DNA of 64,000 bases from Phenylobacterium sp. J426 (GTDB lineage: Bacteria; Pseudomonadota; Alphaproteobacteria; Caulobacterales; Caulobacteraceae): the NCBI RefSeq assembly GCF_024699945.1, contig NZ_JAJOMY010000001.1, positions 1,178,001 to 1,242,000 of the forward strand, read 5' to 3'. A model generated the notes under the pieces. The model worked only from the letters and a program-made list of their open reading frames with translations. It had not been told where the DNA came from and ran no database searches. Made by a program: the position numbers and the translations under genes. Position 1 is the first letter of the stretch. Each line of letters starts with the position of its first letter. This document shows positions 27,275 through 37,509 of the stretch, one piece after another.

Positions 27275-28037
27275 CCCAGAGCGTGACAGCCGCCGCGACA
27301 CCGCTCATCAACAGCGCGTCCAGGCGCGGGTCGAACCGCGTGGCCCCGCCGGGCGCCAGTTGCCAGCTCAGGTTCGACATCGCGTGAAAGACCGCGACCG
27401 CGAGCACGCTGCCGCCGGCGCCGTTGAACAGCCAGACCATCACCACCCGCGCCGCCACGGCGCCGAGCGTCCACCATGCGATCCAGGCCAAGGAGCGGCC
27501 CACCTGCAGCAGCGCCGGATAGTGCCATAGGGCCCAAGCCAGGCCGATGATCAGCCCCGCAGCCAGCGGGCCGTACCGCGCCTGAAGCCTCGGCGTCGCA
27601 TAGCCCGACCAGCCGAGCTCCTCGGCCAGGCCGCCCAGCAGGAACAGCGCGAAGAGCGCGATCATGGATGCGGGAGCGATGTCGGGGGTCGGCAGGTCGC
27701 TGCCGCCGAGCCGCAGGATGAGGAACGCCGCGAGGGCGACAGCAGGCTGGATCAGCACCGCCGGTCCCCACCAGGCCCGCGGCGCGCGGCGGCCGTCCCA
27801 CACCCGCGCCAGGAGCGCCCGAACCGCCGCAGGTCCGCCTGCTCGCCAGCAGAGGGCCGCCGCCGCCGTGGCCGGGCAGATCACCGCCAGTCCGGCCAGC
27901 GGGAGGCCCGGGAGAAGCAGCACCTCGCTGCGCGCGCTCGCGAGCCAGAACGGCACGGTCAGGAGAGCGGTGAGGGCGAAGAACGCCGCCGCCGATGCGG
28001 CTCCGCGGGGCGGTCGCGCCCGAAGTTGATCCGCCAT
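27240..28037 (-). CDS. CPBP-family intramembrane metalloprotease (first of a divergent pair)
   Basis: A 265-residue membrane protein with about seven or eight hydrophobic segments. The conserved CPBP (Rce1/Abi-like) motifs are present in order: EELGWSGY (double Glu), HYPALL (first His) and FHAMSN (second His). CPBP proteins cleave within membranes; in bacteria roles include bacteriocin self-immunity and prenyl-protein processing, but most are unassigned. The ATG at 28037 is the first that gives a plausible N-terminus. It is divergent from a second CPBP gene only 81 bases away. Confidence 0.85.
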   Translation of the reverse strand: MADQLRARPPRGAASAAAFFALTALLTVPFWLASARSEVLLLPGLPLAGLAVICPATAAAALCWRAGGPAAVRALLARVWDGRRAPRAWWGPAVLIQPAVALAAFLILRLGGSDLPTPDIAPASMIALFALFLLGGLAEELGWSGYATPRLQARYGPLAAGLIIGLAWALWHYPALLQVGRSLAWIAWWTLGAVAARVVMVWLFNGAGGSVLAVAVFHAMSNLSWQLAPGGATRFDPRLDALLMSGVAAAVTLWAMRRRPRPRPG

Positions 28038-28118
28038 CGGCCCTGGCTCCGCCGCCTTGATTCCCCGGCCGGCCCCGGCCCATGCTTGGCCGGCCCCGAT
28101 CCTGATCATGGACCCAAA

Positions 28119-28892
28119 TTGGTCGAGCGGCGATCACCCCTGCTGTTCTTCGCGCTCCTGCTGGCGCTGGCCCTGCCCGTATGGCTGGCCAGCGAGCGGT
28201 TCGGCGTGATGGGATCGCTGCGCATACCGGTCAGCGACCTTGTGCTGGCGTTCACGCCGATGGCCGCCGCCCTGATCCTGGTGACCTGGCGCGAGGGGTG
28301 GCGAGCGGCGATGTCGCTGCTTCGCCAGGCGTTCGACCCGACGTCGCTGCGGGCCCGGCATCTTGCCCTGTCCGCGGTCCTGGCGCCGGCAATCTATCTG
28401 CTCACCTGGCTGGTGATGCGAGCGATGGGCGGCGGCCAAGGCCCGCCGCTGGACCTGGTCCGTCTCGTCTTTCTGTTCGCGCTGTTCTTGGTGCTCGCGG
28501 CGGGGGAGGAGGTCGGCTGGATGGGCTATGCGTTCGATCCGCTGCAGCAACGCTGGGGGCCGATCGGCGCCAGCCTGATCCTCTCTGGCCCCTGGTGGGT
28601 GGGCCACCTGCCCTCGATGCAAGCGATCGGCGCGACGCCGGCGGACATGGCGGGCTGGGCGGTGGGCGCGGTCGCGCTGCGGGTGCTGATCGGCTGGCTC
28701 TACAACCTCAGCGGCGGGGCGCTGGTCACCGCCGTACTCTTCCACGCGCTGCTCAACCTCGGGCGCATCGCCACCTATCCGGCGACCGGCGCGCACTACA
28801 GCAGCGCGTGGCAGGTGACCGGCTACCTCGTTGCAGGCGTCCTTGCCGGCGCGGTGATCCTGCAAGGCCGGATGTCCGGCCGATCGGCCTGA
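28119..28892 (+). CDS. CPBP-family intramembrane metalloprotease (second of the pair)
   Basis: A 257-residue membrane protein with the same motif order as its divergent neighbour: GEEVGWMGY, HLPSMQ and FHALLN. The start is uncertain. I use the TTG at 28119 (LVERRSPLLFFALLLALA) because it begins just before the first membrane segment; longer in-frame readings overlap the divergent gene. The two copies differ widely outside the motifs, so the duplication is old or the pair was assembled. A GC-rich hairpin follows its stop. Confidence 0.82.
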   Translation: MVERRSPLLFFALLLALALPVWLASERFGVMGSLRIPVSDLVLAFTPMAAALILVTWREGWRAAMSLLRQAFDPTSLRARHLALSAVLAPAIYLLTWLVMRAMGGGQGPPLDLVRLVFLFALFLVLAAGEEVGWMGYAFDPLQQRWGPIGASLILSGPWWVGHLPSMQAIGATPADMAGWAVGAVALRVLIGWLYNLSGGALVTAVLFHALLNLGRIATYPATGAHYSSAWQVTGYLVAGVLAGAVILQGRMSGRSA

Positions 28893-28901
28893 GGTTCAGG
28901 C

Positions 28902-28925
28902 GCGGCGGCCGTCTGCGTCCGCCGC
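28902..28925. terminator. Bidirectional hairpin between CPBP gene and chemoreceptor gene
   Basis: GCGGCGG (28902-28908) pairs with CCGCCGC (28919-28925) across a ten-base loop, inside the 43-base gap between two convergent stop codons. No T run is present. Confidence 0.4.
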
Positions 28926-28935
28926 CCTGGCCCGG

Positions 28936-30729
28936 CTAGAACGCTTCCCACTCGGCGGCGGCGGGCTCCGCAGCCTTCCTCAGCGCGCCGCCGCCCGTTC
29001 CGTGGGTCGACACCGACTTCAGGGCCACGACCCGGGCAGGCGCGGGGCGTCGCTCCTCGGCTGCGGCCTCGGCCGGCGCTCCGCCGACTTCGAAGCGGCT
29101 GATCAGCCTGGCCATCTCCTCGGTTTCCTGGGCCAGGCTGTGGCTGGCGGCGGTGGACTGCTCCACCATGGCCGCGTTCTGCTGCGTCGCCTGATCCATC
29201 TGGTTCACCGCGGTGTTCACCTGCTGGAGGCCCGTGGACTGCTCCTGCGCCGAGGCGGCGATCTCGGTCACGGCCGTGTTGATCTCTGCCACCTGGGCGA
29301 CGATCCGCTGCAGCGCCGAGCCGGTGCGGTCCACGAGGCTCACGCCCTCGGAGACCTGGCTGGTGGAGGTCGAGATCAGGGCCTTGATCTCCTTGGCGGC
29401 GTCGGCCGAGCGCTGGGCCAGCGCGCGGACTTCCGAGGCCACGACCGCGAAGCCCTTGCCGGCGTCGCCGGCGCGAGCGGCTTCCACGCCGGCGTTCAGC
29501 GCCAGCAGGTTGGTCTGGAACGCGATCTCGTCGATCACCCCGATGATCTGGCTGATCTCGTTGGAGGACCGTTCGATCTCGCCCATCGCGGCGATCGCCT
29601 CGCGCACGACTTCGCCCGAATGCTCGGCCTCGTCCTTGGCGCTGGAGACCACCTGCTGGGCGTGTTTCGCGCCGTCGGCCGTGGTCCGCACGGCGGCGGT
29701 GATCTCATCCAGCGCTGCGGCGGTTTCCTCGAGCGAGGCGGCCTGCTGTTCGGTGCGGCGGGCGAGATCGTCCGAGGCGCGGCTGATCTCGTCGGTGCCC
29801 GAGCGGATTCCGTGCGCCGCGCCGTTGATGACCCGCATGGCCTGCTCCAGCGTCTCCATGGCGCTGTTGTAGTCCGAGCGAAGCTTCTCGTACTCGGGCG
29901 GGAATCGGGTCTCCAGCCGGCGCGTGAGCTGGCCGGCGGCGAGAGCCGCCAGCCCTTCCCCGACGCCCTGCACCGCGTTTACACGAGCGGTCACGTCGGT
30001 GGCGAACTTCACCACCTTCATCACCCGTCCGTTCATGTCGAAGATCGGGTTGTAGGACGCGCTGATCCACACCTCGCGGCCGTTCTTGCCGAAGCGCTTG
30101 AACTCGGCCGCGACGAACTCACCGGCGTTCAGCTTGCGCCAGAAATCGGCGTACTCGGCGGACTCCGCATAGGCGGGCTCGACGAACATCCGGTGCTGCC
30201 GGCCCCGGATCTCCGCGAGGCTGTAGCCCACCGTCGACAGGAACGCATCGTTGGCCGTGATGATCGTTCCGTCGGTTTCGAACTCGATGATCGCCTGGGC
30301 TCGGGAGATGGCGTTCAGCTTCCCCTCGAACTCGGCGTTGCGCAGCTTGGCCTCGGTGATGTCCGTCGCCGCCTTGACGACCCCCACGACCTTGCCGGCG
30401 CCATTGCGCACCGGATTGTAGCTGGCCTGGATCCAGACCTCGCGGCCGCCCTTGCCGATCCGCTTGTACTCGCGCGCGTCGAACTCGCCGTCGGCGAGCT
30501 TCTTCCAGAACGCCTTGTACTCGGCGGACTGTGCGTACTCGGGCTCGACGAACATGCTGTGATGCCGGCCGATGATCTCCGAGGCCTCGTAACCGATCGC
30601 CGCGCAGAAGTTGGCGTTAGCCGCCAGGATCTTGCCGGTGGGGTCGAACTCAATGATGGCGAGCGAGCGATTCAGCGCCCCCAGCAGCGCATCCGGGCGA
30701 AAGGCATATGAGGTTTTGCGTCCGAGCAT
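28936..30729 (-). CDS. Soluble methyl-accepting chemotaxis protein with two PAS domains
   Basis: A 597-residue receptor without membrane segments. Two tandem PAS domains occupy about residues 15-125 and 135-250 and are clearly related to each other ([19 protein letters not shown] and [20 protein letters not shown]). A short HAMP-like linker and the signalling domain (about 310-540) follow; its hairpin tip reads [20 protein letters not shown]. The C-terminus ends in EWEAF, matching the WxxF-type docking pentapeptide for CheR and CheB. PAS pairs of this kind often carry heme or flavin for oxygen or redox sensing; the cofactor cannot be read here. It may work with the chemotaxis operon at 60-64 kb. 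Confidence 0.93.
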   Translation of the reverse strand: MLGRKTSYAFRPDALLGALNRSLAIIEFDPTGKILAANANFCAAIGYEASEIIGRHHSMFVEPEYAQSAEYKAFWKKLADGEFDAREYKRIGKGGREVWIQASYNPVRNGAGKVVGVVKAATDITEAKLRNAEFEGKLNAISRAQAIIEFETDGTIITANDAFLSTVGYSLAEIRGRQHRMFVEPAYAESAEYADFWRKLNAGEFVAAEFKRFGKNGREVWISASYNPIFDMNGRVMKVVKFATDVTARVNAVQGVGEGLAALAAGQLTRRLETRFPPEYEKLRSDYNSAMETLEQAMRVINGAAHGIRSGTDEISRASDDLARRTEQQAASLEETAAALDEITAAVRTTADGAKHAQQVVSSAKDEAEHSGEVVREAIAAMGEIERSSNEISQIIGVIDEIAFQTNLLALNAGVEAARAGDAGKGFAVVASEVRALAQRSADAAKEIKALISTSTSQVSEGVSLVDRTGSALQRIVAQVAEINTAVTEIAASAQEQSTGLQQVNTAVNQMDQATQQNAAMVEQSTAASHSLAQETEEMARLISRFEVGGAPAEAAAEERRPAPARVVALKSVSTHGTGGGALRKAAEPAAAEWEAF

Positions 30730-30935
30730 GTGCAGTCCTCAAGCCGCGTCGAAGTCGGACGCCGTCGTCCGATTCGAACCGCGTTACGGCTCGAGGTGTG
30801 AGATATGTGGCACTAATGACGTATTAATCTCATAGTTTATCTAGGCATAGCTGCAAATGTTCAGGCCGCGAGTTACCTCCGGTTGCGCACATTTTGGGTA
30901 AGAGTACCTGCGGTGTTCCGGTTTCAACCAGAGAT

Positions 30936-30953
30936 GCGCTCCCACCGGAGCGC
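30936..30953. terminator. Compact hairpin downstream of the serine hydrolase gene
   Basis: GCGCTCC (30936-30942) and GGAGCGC (30947-30953) form a perfect seven-pair stem with a four-base loop, 56 bases past the stop of the minus-strand serine hydrolase. There is no T run, so it may be a weak terminator or RNA end stabiliser. Confidence 0.4.
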
Positions 30954-31008
30954 GCAAGGTCCGCCGGCAGCTCGCGCAAGGGGCGAGACGCCCGTGCCGG
31001 GGGCCGAA

Positions 31009-32133
31009 CTACAGGCCCTTATAGGCGGCCTCGATGAGCCGCCGGGGGCGCGCATCGCCCATCAGCGCCACGCCCTGCTTGTTCATGACATAGGCGCCGC
31101 CAAGCCTTCGTTCGGGATCGGCGAAGCCGCAACTGCCGCCCCAGCCGGAGTGACCGAACGTCAGCGCACCGGGGCCCCAGGGATGGTTGGGCGCGTTGCG
31201 CATGACGCCCGCGCCCCAACTCATGTCGAACGGCAGCACCAGGTCCTGGCCGCGGACCCGCTCGCGCGACATCTCGGCGATCAGCGCCGGCGACAGGATC
31301 TGCTCGCCGCCGAGCCACCCGTCGTCAGCCAGCGCGCCCATCAGCCGCGCCAGGGAATGGGCCGTGGCGTAGCCGTTGGCGGACGGGACCTGGGTCTTGC
31401 GCCAGACCTCCGCCGGCACGCCGCCGACCGAAGACCAGGGGCTCAGGAAGGCCGCGCGCGTCGCCTCGTTGATCTCGCCGAATTGCGGCAGGGCGCTCGG
31501 CCGCTGCAGCTCGGCTAACCGGCCGAACTCGCTCTCGGGCAGGCCGATCCACAGGTCGAGGCCGAAAGGCTCGTGGAAGTCCTCGCGCAGCGCGTCGCCC
31601 ATCATCCGGCCGTCGGTGCGCCGGAACAGCTCGCCGGCCAGGTAGCCGAAGGTGATCGGGTGGTAGCCGCTGGCGGTCCCCGGCGGCCACAGCGGGGACA
31701 TGGCCGCCAGCTTGCCGGTGATGGCCTCCCAGTCGACCCAGAGCGACGGCTCCATGGGCTCGACGAAGCCGGACAGACCCGCCTGATGCGACAGCGCCTG
31801 CTCGACGGTGATGGTCTCCTTGCCGGCCTGGGCGAACTCAGGCCACAGCTCGGCGACGCGCTGGCCGTAGTCGAGCTTGCCCGCGTCCACCTGCCGGGCC
31901 GTCAGCATCGCCGCCAGCGCCTTGGTGGTCGAGAAGATGCAGGTCAGCGTCTGGTCGTCGAACGGCCGCGTGCGCTTGCGGTCGGCGTGCCCCGCCCAAA
32001 GGTCCAGCACCACCTCGCCTGCCTCGACGAGGGTGAAGCGCGCGCCCAGCTCCTCGCCGGCCTCGAAGTTCGCGGCGAAGGCGTCCTTCACCTGGCTGAA
32101 GCGCGATGGCGCGAAACCGGAGATCTCCACCAT
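31009..32133 (-). CDS. Class C beta-lactamase-like serine hydrolase
   Basis: A 374-residue protein of the beta-lactamase class C/esterase EstB family. The nucleophile motif SxxK is STTK in CIFSTTKALAAML. The Tyr-containing second motif is in GYHPITFGYLAGELF, and FGHSGWGGS stands in for the third motif. No signal peptide is seen, which argues for a cytoplasmic esterase rather than a periplasmic beta-lactamase. The ATG shares one base with the acyP stop (TGATG), so the two are translationally coupled. Substrate unknown. Confidence 0.88.
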   Translation of the reverse strand: MVEISGFAPSRFSQVKDAFAANFEAGEELGARFTLVEAGEVVLDLWAGHADRKRTRPFDDQTLTCIFSTTKALAAMLTARQVDAGKLDYGQRVAELWPEFAQAGKETITVEQALSHQAGLSGFVEPMEPSLWVDWEAITGKLAAMSPLWPPGTASGYHPITFGYLAGELFRRTDGRMMGDALREDFHEPFGLDLWIGLPESEFGRLAELQRPSALPQFGEINEATRAAFLSPWSSVGGVPAEVWRKTQVPSANGYATAHSLARLMGALADDGWLGGEQILSPALIAEMSRERVRGQDLVLPFDMSWGAGVMRNAPNHPWGPGALTFGHSGWGGSCGFADPERRLGGAYVMNKQGVALMGDARPRRLIEAAYKGL

Positions 32134-32414
32134 CAGACCGTCGCCTTCTCCGAAAAGTCCACGCTGCCGTCGTCGTCGGCCTCTGCGCGGATCACCGCCG
32201 TCACCCGCGCCGCTTCAGGCCCGCGGGCGCAGGCGCGTTCCAGCGCCGCCACCGCGTCCGCGCCGCCGATCGCCATCAGCTCGACCCAGCCCTCGCGCCG
32301 GTTGCGCACCCAGCCGCGCAGGGACAGCGACCGCGCCTGGCCCGCCGCCCACCAGCGGTAGCCCACGCCCTGCACGCGCCCCTCGATCCGGAAGACGGCC
32401 GCCGTCTCAGCCAT
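32133..32414 (-). CDS. acyP: Acylphosphatase
   Basis: A 93-residue acylphosphatase that hydrolyses carboxyl-phosphate bonds. The signature FRIEGRVQGVGYRWWA carries the catalytic Arg, and GWVRNRREGWVEL carries the catalytic Asn and substrate loop. Length is normal. It is followed by the serine hydrolase through a TGATG junction and lies 45 bases downstream of pdxY on the same strand. Confidence 0.93.
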   Translation of the reverse strand: MAETAAVFRIEGRVQGVGYRWWAAGQARSLSLRGWVRNRREGWVELMAIGGADAVAALERACARGPEAARVTAVIRAEADDDGSVDFSEKATV

Positions 32415-32459
32415 GGGTCGGGCATGCCCCTGCGACGCGGGGAAATCAACCGCCCGGGA

Positions 32460-33305
32460 TCAAAGCCGCTGGATGCGCACCTCGGCGCGCGGCGACACGA
32501 GCCGGTCGGCAAGCGCGACGATCGGCAGTTCCTGCGCCCGCCAGGCCAGCGTCGCCTCCACTGTCTCCGCCGCCGCGCGGGCCGCCCGGTGGGCGGCGGC
32601 TTCCGGCGCCAGACCTTCCACGAGACCCGCGCCGAAGCTTGCGGCGACGAGGTCTCCGGTGCCGTTGGGCATTCGCTCCACTTTCTGGTGGCTGAACAGC
32701 ACGGCCGTCTCAGGCGTCACGAACAGCAGGCCGATCTCGTCCTGGGCCATCGGGACGGACGTCACCAGGGCGCCCTTGCCCAGGGCGCGCGCCGCGGCGA
32801 CAGCCTCGGCGGCGTCGCGCACCGGACGCCCGGTCAGGTGCGACAGCTCCCAGACGTTCGGGGTGATCCAGTCGGCCACGGGCACGAGGCGTCGGGCCAG
32901 CACCTCCGCCACCTCAGGCCTCACGTACAGGCCCTTGGGCAGGTCCCCCATGACCGGGTCGACCACGACCACCGGCCGGTCGGCGTAGGCGCCCTCACGG
33001 TTGGCGGCGCGCACCCGTTCCAGCACGCCAGCGGCGATCTCCACCTGCTCCGGCAGCGAGAAGTGGCCGGTGACCACCAGGTCGACGAGGCCGAAGACCG
33101 CGTCGGCCTCGATGTCGGCCAGCATGCGGGCCAGCACCTCGGGCGAGGTGACTTCGCCCTGCGCGCCCTTCGCGGGACTCCGGCCGAACATCACGGTGGG
33201 CGCCAGCACAGGATCGATCTTGTGCGCCGCCAGCACGTACTGCTGGGCGCCGCCGCCGATGCGGCTGGCGGCCACGAACGAGGACAGGACGAGCGCCAGG
33301 GGCAT
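32460..33305 (-). CDS. pdxY: Pyridoxal kinase PdxY
   Basis: A 281-residue ribokinase-fold enzyme that phosphorylates pyridoxal in vitamin B6 salvage. Features are the N-terminal SSFVAASRIGGG, the segment VVVVDPVMGD, TPNVWELSHLTG, and the anion-hole motif PNGTGDLVAASF near the C-terminus. These fit PdxY/PdxK rather than sugar kinases. The ATG at 33305 is at the expected distance. Downstream genes acyP and the serine hydrolase may share its transcript. Confidence 0.9.
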   Translation of the reverse strand: MPLALVLSSFVAASRIGGGAQQYVLAAHKIDPVLAPTVMFGRSPAKGAQGEVTSPEVLARMLADIEADAVFGLVDLVVTGHFSLPEQVEIAAGVLERVRAANREGAYADRPVVVVDPVMGDLPKGLYVRPEVAEVLARRLVPVADWITPNVWELSHLTGRPVRDAAEAVAAARALGKGALVTSVPMAQDEIGLLFVTPETAVLFSHQKVERMPNGTGDLVAASFGAGLVEGLAPEAAAHRAARAAAETVEATLAWRAQELPIVALADRLVSPRAEVRIQRL

Positions 33306-33352
33306 GGCGCAGCTTAGCAGCGGATGACGGACGACGCGTTACCGGAAACGAA

Positions 33353-33385
33353 GAAGGCCCCCACGGCTCGCGCCGGGAGGCCTTC
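33353..33385 (-). terminator. Terminator hairpin after ahcY
   Basis: On the minus strand GAAGGCC...GGCCTTC form an outer stem with an inner CGGC-GCGA-GCCG stem-loop, followed by TTCGTTT. It begins 22 bases past the ahcY stop and separates ahcY from pdxY. The layout fits an intrinsic terminator with a modest T tract. Confidence 0.7.
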
Positions 33386-33407
33386 CGTCATGCATCTGGA
33401 GAGATGA

Positions 33408-34799
<1,392 letters not shown>

Positions 34800-34830
34800 G
34801 GTGTCCTCGGTGGGAATGTCTTGGCGCGCT

Positions 34831-34858
34831 CTATAGCCGCCACCTGCCCAAGGAGCAA
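34831..34858 (-). promoter_or_regulatory. ahcY: Candidate ahcY promoter
   Basis: On the minus strand TTGCTC (34858-34853) and CTATAG (34836-34831) are 16 bases apart and end 32 bases before the ahcY ATG. GCTATAGA resembles the Caulobacter housekeeping -10 consensus. The palindromic operator lies just upstream of the -35. Confidence 0.45.
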
Positions 34859-34862
34859 CAAT

Positions 34863-34884
34863 CATATAAGGAAATCTTTATATG
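34863..34884. promoter_or_regulatory. 22-base palindromic operator upstream of ahcY
   Basis: The outer arms CATATAA (34863-34869) and TTATATG (34878-34884) are exact complements. The inner GA/TC also pair, so 9 of 11 base pairs are symmetric. It is AT-rich in a GC-rich neighbourhood, overlaps the last codons of the CYTH gene, and abuts the candidate ahcY -35. This layout is what a dedicated methyl-cycle regulator, such as the ArsR-family SahR known to control ahcY in Proteobacteria, would need. The match to SahR is from memory of the family, not a search. Confidence 0.7.
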
Positions 34885-35453
34885 CCTCTCAGCGCGCGGC
34901 CCTGCGCGGCCTTGCTTTCGGTGGAAGGATGCAGCGGCGCCGCCTGGGCCAGCAGGCGCGCCAGTTCGAACAAGGCGCCCTCCGGTCCCGACTTCAGCTC
35001 GAGCTCGATCTCGCTGACCGGACTGGCGCGCCCGGCGGCGGAGACCTCGCCCACGTCGGCGGCGATCTCGATCTCGGCGCCGCCGAACGCGATCAGCCGC
35101 TGCCGGCGCGTGATCCGCGCAACCGAGACTTCCGACAGCGTGTCGACCTGCGCCGCGTCGAGCAGCCCCCGCAACGCCGGCATCGTCAGGTCGGGTTCAG
35201 GCCCTGCGACCTCCACCTCATGCTCTTCGCGCGAGAAGCCCTTGCCGCGCTTGAGCGTCTGGATCCAGCGGCCGCCCACGGATCGCACACGGAACGAGGC
35301 CTCGGCCCGCGCGAGGGCTCCGTCCGGCGTGTCGTAGTAGGTCGAAACCATCTCGCGGACCTCGTCGTCTCCCGGCGGGGCGGCGGCCAGGACCGCATCC
35401 ATGTCGCCCGTGGCACAGAGGAACTTCAGCTCAATCTCGCGGCCCGCCGCCAT
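34878..35453 (-). CDS. CYTH-domain protein (triphosphate tunnel family)
   Basis: A 191-residue CYTH protein. The N-terminal EIELKF is the ExExK motif that binds triphosphate and metal. The tunnel strands follow: ASFRVRSVGGRWIQTLKRG, EEHEVEVAG and VSEIELELKSG. Family members are inorganic triphosphatases, thiamine triphosphatases or class IV adenylate cyclases; bacterial stand-alone forms are most often triphosphatases. The usual C-terminal CHAD domain is absent. It precedes ahcY on the same strand, but a promoter and operator separate them. Confidence 0.88.
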   Translation of the reverse strand: MAAGREIELKFLCATGDMDAVLAAAPPGDDEVREMVSTYYDTPDGALARAEASFRVRSVGGRWIQTLKRGKGFSREEHEVEVAGPEPDLTMPALRGLLDAAQVDTLSEVSVARITRRQRLIAFGGAEIEIAADVGEVSAAGRASPVSEIELELKSGPEGALFELARLLAQAAPLHPSTESKAAQGRALRGI

Positions 35454-35528
35454 CGCCGTCCTCGCTGGTGACCCGTTGCTGACCGAAGGGAAACCCCGCT
35501 AAGTCGGGCGCCCTGCTCGGAGGACCTC

Positions 35529-36536
35529 ATGAACGCCCCATTCCGACGTGTCGACCCCGCCCAGGATTTCGGCGCGCCGCGCCACGACTGGACGCTCGAG
35601 GAGGTCGAGGCGCTGTTCGAACTGCCGTTCACCGAGCTCGTCTTCCGCGCCGCCGAGGTCCACCGGCGCTGGTTCGACCCGACCGAGCTTCAGCTCTCCC
35701 AGCTGCTGTCCATCAAGACGGGCGGCTGCCCCGAGAACTGCGGCTATTGCAGCCAGTCGCAGCACTTCAAGACCGCCACCACAGCCTCGAAACTGATGGA
35801 CGCCGAAACCGTGCTCGCCGCCGCCCGCGACGCCAAGGCCGGCGGCGCGCAGCGCTTCTGCATGGGCGCCGCTTGGCGTGACGTGAAGGACCGCGACCTG
35901 CCGAAGGTCGCCGCGATGATCTCCGGCGTGAAGGCCCTGGGCCTCGAGACCTGCGCCACCCTCGGCATGCTGACGCCCGAGCAGGCCAAGGCGCTCAAGG
36001 CCGCCGGCCTCGACTACTACAACCACAACCTCGATACGGGCCCCGACTACTACGACAAGGTCGTCACCACCCGGACCTACCAGGATCGCCTCGACACCCT
36101 GGCCGCCGTCCGCGACGCCGGCATGAGCACCTGCTGCGGCGGCATCGTCGGCATGGGCGAGACCCGCCGCGACCGCGCCGGCCTGCTGCACCAGCTCGCC
36201 ACCCTCCCGGCCCACCCGGAAAGCCTCCCGATCAACGACCTGATGCCGATCCCCGGCACGCCGCTGGGCGAGAGCAAGGCCGTCGATCCGCTGGAGTTCG
36301 TCCGCATGATCGCCGTCGCCCGCCTGGTCTGCCCGAAGGCGATGGTCCGGATCGCCGCCGGCCGCGAGCACATGAGCAAGGAATTGCAGGCGCTGTGCTT
36401 CCTGGCCGGCGCCAACTCGATCTTCGTCGGCGGCCGCCTGCTGACCACCAACAACCCCGAGAAAAGCGCCGACGAGGCCCTGCTCGAGGACCTGAAGATG
36501 AAGCCGATGGGCATGAAGGTGTCGGAGCGGGCCTAG
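35529..36536 (+). CDS. bioB: Biotin synthase
   Basis: BioB inserts sulfur into dethiobiotin, the last step of biotin synthesis, as a radical-SAM enzyme. The 335-residue product has the cluster motif in [13 protein letters not shown] (CxxxCxxC), [34 protein letters not shown] and [17 protein letters not shown], and the auxiliary-cluster arginine region [15 protein letters not shown] in part. Length is normal. No other bio genes are adjacent and no BirA-type operator is recognised upstream. Divergent from the CYTH gene. Confidence 0.96.
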   Translation: MNAPFRRVDPAQDFGAPRHDWTLEEVEALFELPFTELVFRAAEVHRRWFDPTELQLSQLLSIKTGGCPENCGYCSQSQHFKTATTASKLMDAETVLAAARDAKAGGAQRFCMGAAWRDVKDRDLPKVAAMISGVKALGLETCATLGMLTPEQAKALKAAGLDYYNHNLDTGPDYYDKVVTTRTYQDRLDTLAAVRDAGMSTCCGGIVGMGETRRDRAGLLHQLATLPAHPESLPINDLMPIPGTPLGESKAVDPLEFVRMIAVARLVCPKAMVRIAAGREHMSKELQALCFLAGANSIFVGGRLLTTNNPEKSADEALLEDLKMKPMGMKVSERA

Positions 36537-36582
36537 CTTAAGCGTCCTACGGATCCTATCTGGGGGGCTCCGGAGGGGACGT

Positions 36583-37509
36583 TTGGATCCGATCATCTCA
36601 GTGAAAGGTCTGTCGAAGACCTATGCCTCGGGCCATCAGGCGCTGAAGGACGTGAACCTCGACATCCGCAAGGGCGAAATCTTCGCCCTGCTGGGGCCGA
36701 ACGGCGCGGGCAAGACGACGCTGATCGGGATCATCTGCGGCCTGGTGCGCTCGAGCGGAGGCCAGGTGGTCGCCGACGGGCATGACATCCACAAGGACTA
36801 TCGCGCCGCCCGCACCAAGATAGGCCTGGTGCCGCAGGAGCTCTCCACCGACGCCTTCGAGACCGTCTGGGCGACGGTGAAGTTCAGCCGCGGCCTGTTC
36901 GGCAAGCCGCCGAACGACGCCCTGCTGGAGAAGGTCCTCAAGGACCTCAGTCTCTGGGACAAGAAGGACGCCAAGATCATGGCGCTGTCCGGCGGCATGA
37001 AGCGCCGGGTGATGATCGCCAAGGCCCTGTCCCACGAACCCACGATCCTGTTCCTCGACGAGCCGACCGCCGGCGTGGACGTCGAGCTGCGCCGCGACAT
37101 GTGGGAGATGGTCCGCGGTCTGCGCGAACAGGGCGTGACCGTCATTTTGACCACCCACTACATCGAGGAAGCCGAGGAGATGGCCGACCGCATCGGCGTG
37201 ATCTCCAGGGGCGAGCTGATCCTCGTGGAGGACAAGGACGTCCTCATGCGCAAGCTCGGCAAGAAGCAGCTGACGCTGCACCTGCAGGAGCCGCTGGCCG
37301 CGGTGCCGCCGGGACTCGACAATTACCAGCTGGAGCTCGCCGCCGAGGGCGCGGAGCTCGTCTACACCTTCGACGCCCAGGCCGAACGCACCGGCATCGC
37401 CGACCTGATCCGACGCCTCACCGAGCAGGGCGTCGACTTCAAGGACCTGCGGACTCAGGAGAGCTCGCTCGAGGAAATCTTCGTGAACCTGGTGAGGAGC
37501 CGCGCATGA
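36583..37509 (+). CDS. ABC transporter ATP-binding protein (ABC-2 export type)
   Basis: A 308-residue ATPase with Walker [13 protein letters not shown], signature [15 protein letters not shown], Walker [13 protein letters not shown] and the H-loop TTHYIEEAE. The C-terminal 80 residues form the extension seen in drug/polysaccharide export ATPases. GGAGGGG lies at ribosome-binding distance before the TTG at 36583, which supports this start ([14 protein letters not shown]). The permease gene starts inside its stop (ATGA), so they form one exporter. Substrate unknown; daunorubicin-resistance and YadG/YadH-type systems are the nearest relatives. Confidence 0.92.
   Translation: MDPIISVKGLSKTYASGHQALKDVNLDIRKGEIFALLGPNGAGKTTLIGIICGLVRSSGGQVVADGHDIHKDYRAARTKIGLVPQELSTDAFETVWATVKFSRGLFGKPPNDALLEKVLKDLSLWDKKDAKIMALSGGMKRRVMIAKALSHEPTILFLDEPTAGVDVELRRDMWEMVRGLREQGVTVILTTHYIEEAEEMADRIGVISRGELILVEDKDVLMRKLGKKQLTLHLQEPLAAVPPGLDNYQLELAAEGAELVYTFDAQAERTGIADLIRRLTEQGVDFKDLRTQESSLEEIFVNLVRSRA

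Noticed and set aside
29002..30711. Plus-strand open frame of about 570 codons across the chemoreceptor gene
   Set aside because: It is the mirror of the receptor's high-GC codons, with His/Arg/Leu-rich sequence and no recognisable motifs.
30760..30840. tRNA-like segment around GATTCGAACC
   Set aside because: No acceptor, anticodon or D-arm stems can be built around it; the match is only to a T-loop-like string.
31009..32133. Calling the serine hydrolase an AmpC beta-lactamase
   Set aside because: It has the SxxK motif but no signal peptide and lacks a clear KTG box, which fits the esterase branch better.
34800..34862. SAH riboswitch in front of ahcY
   Set aside because: The leader from the candidate promoter to the ATG is only about 30 bases, too short, and the riboswitch core sequence is not present.
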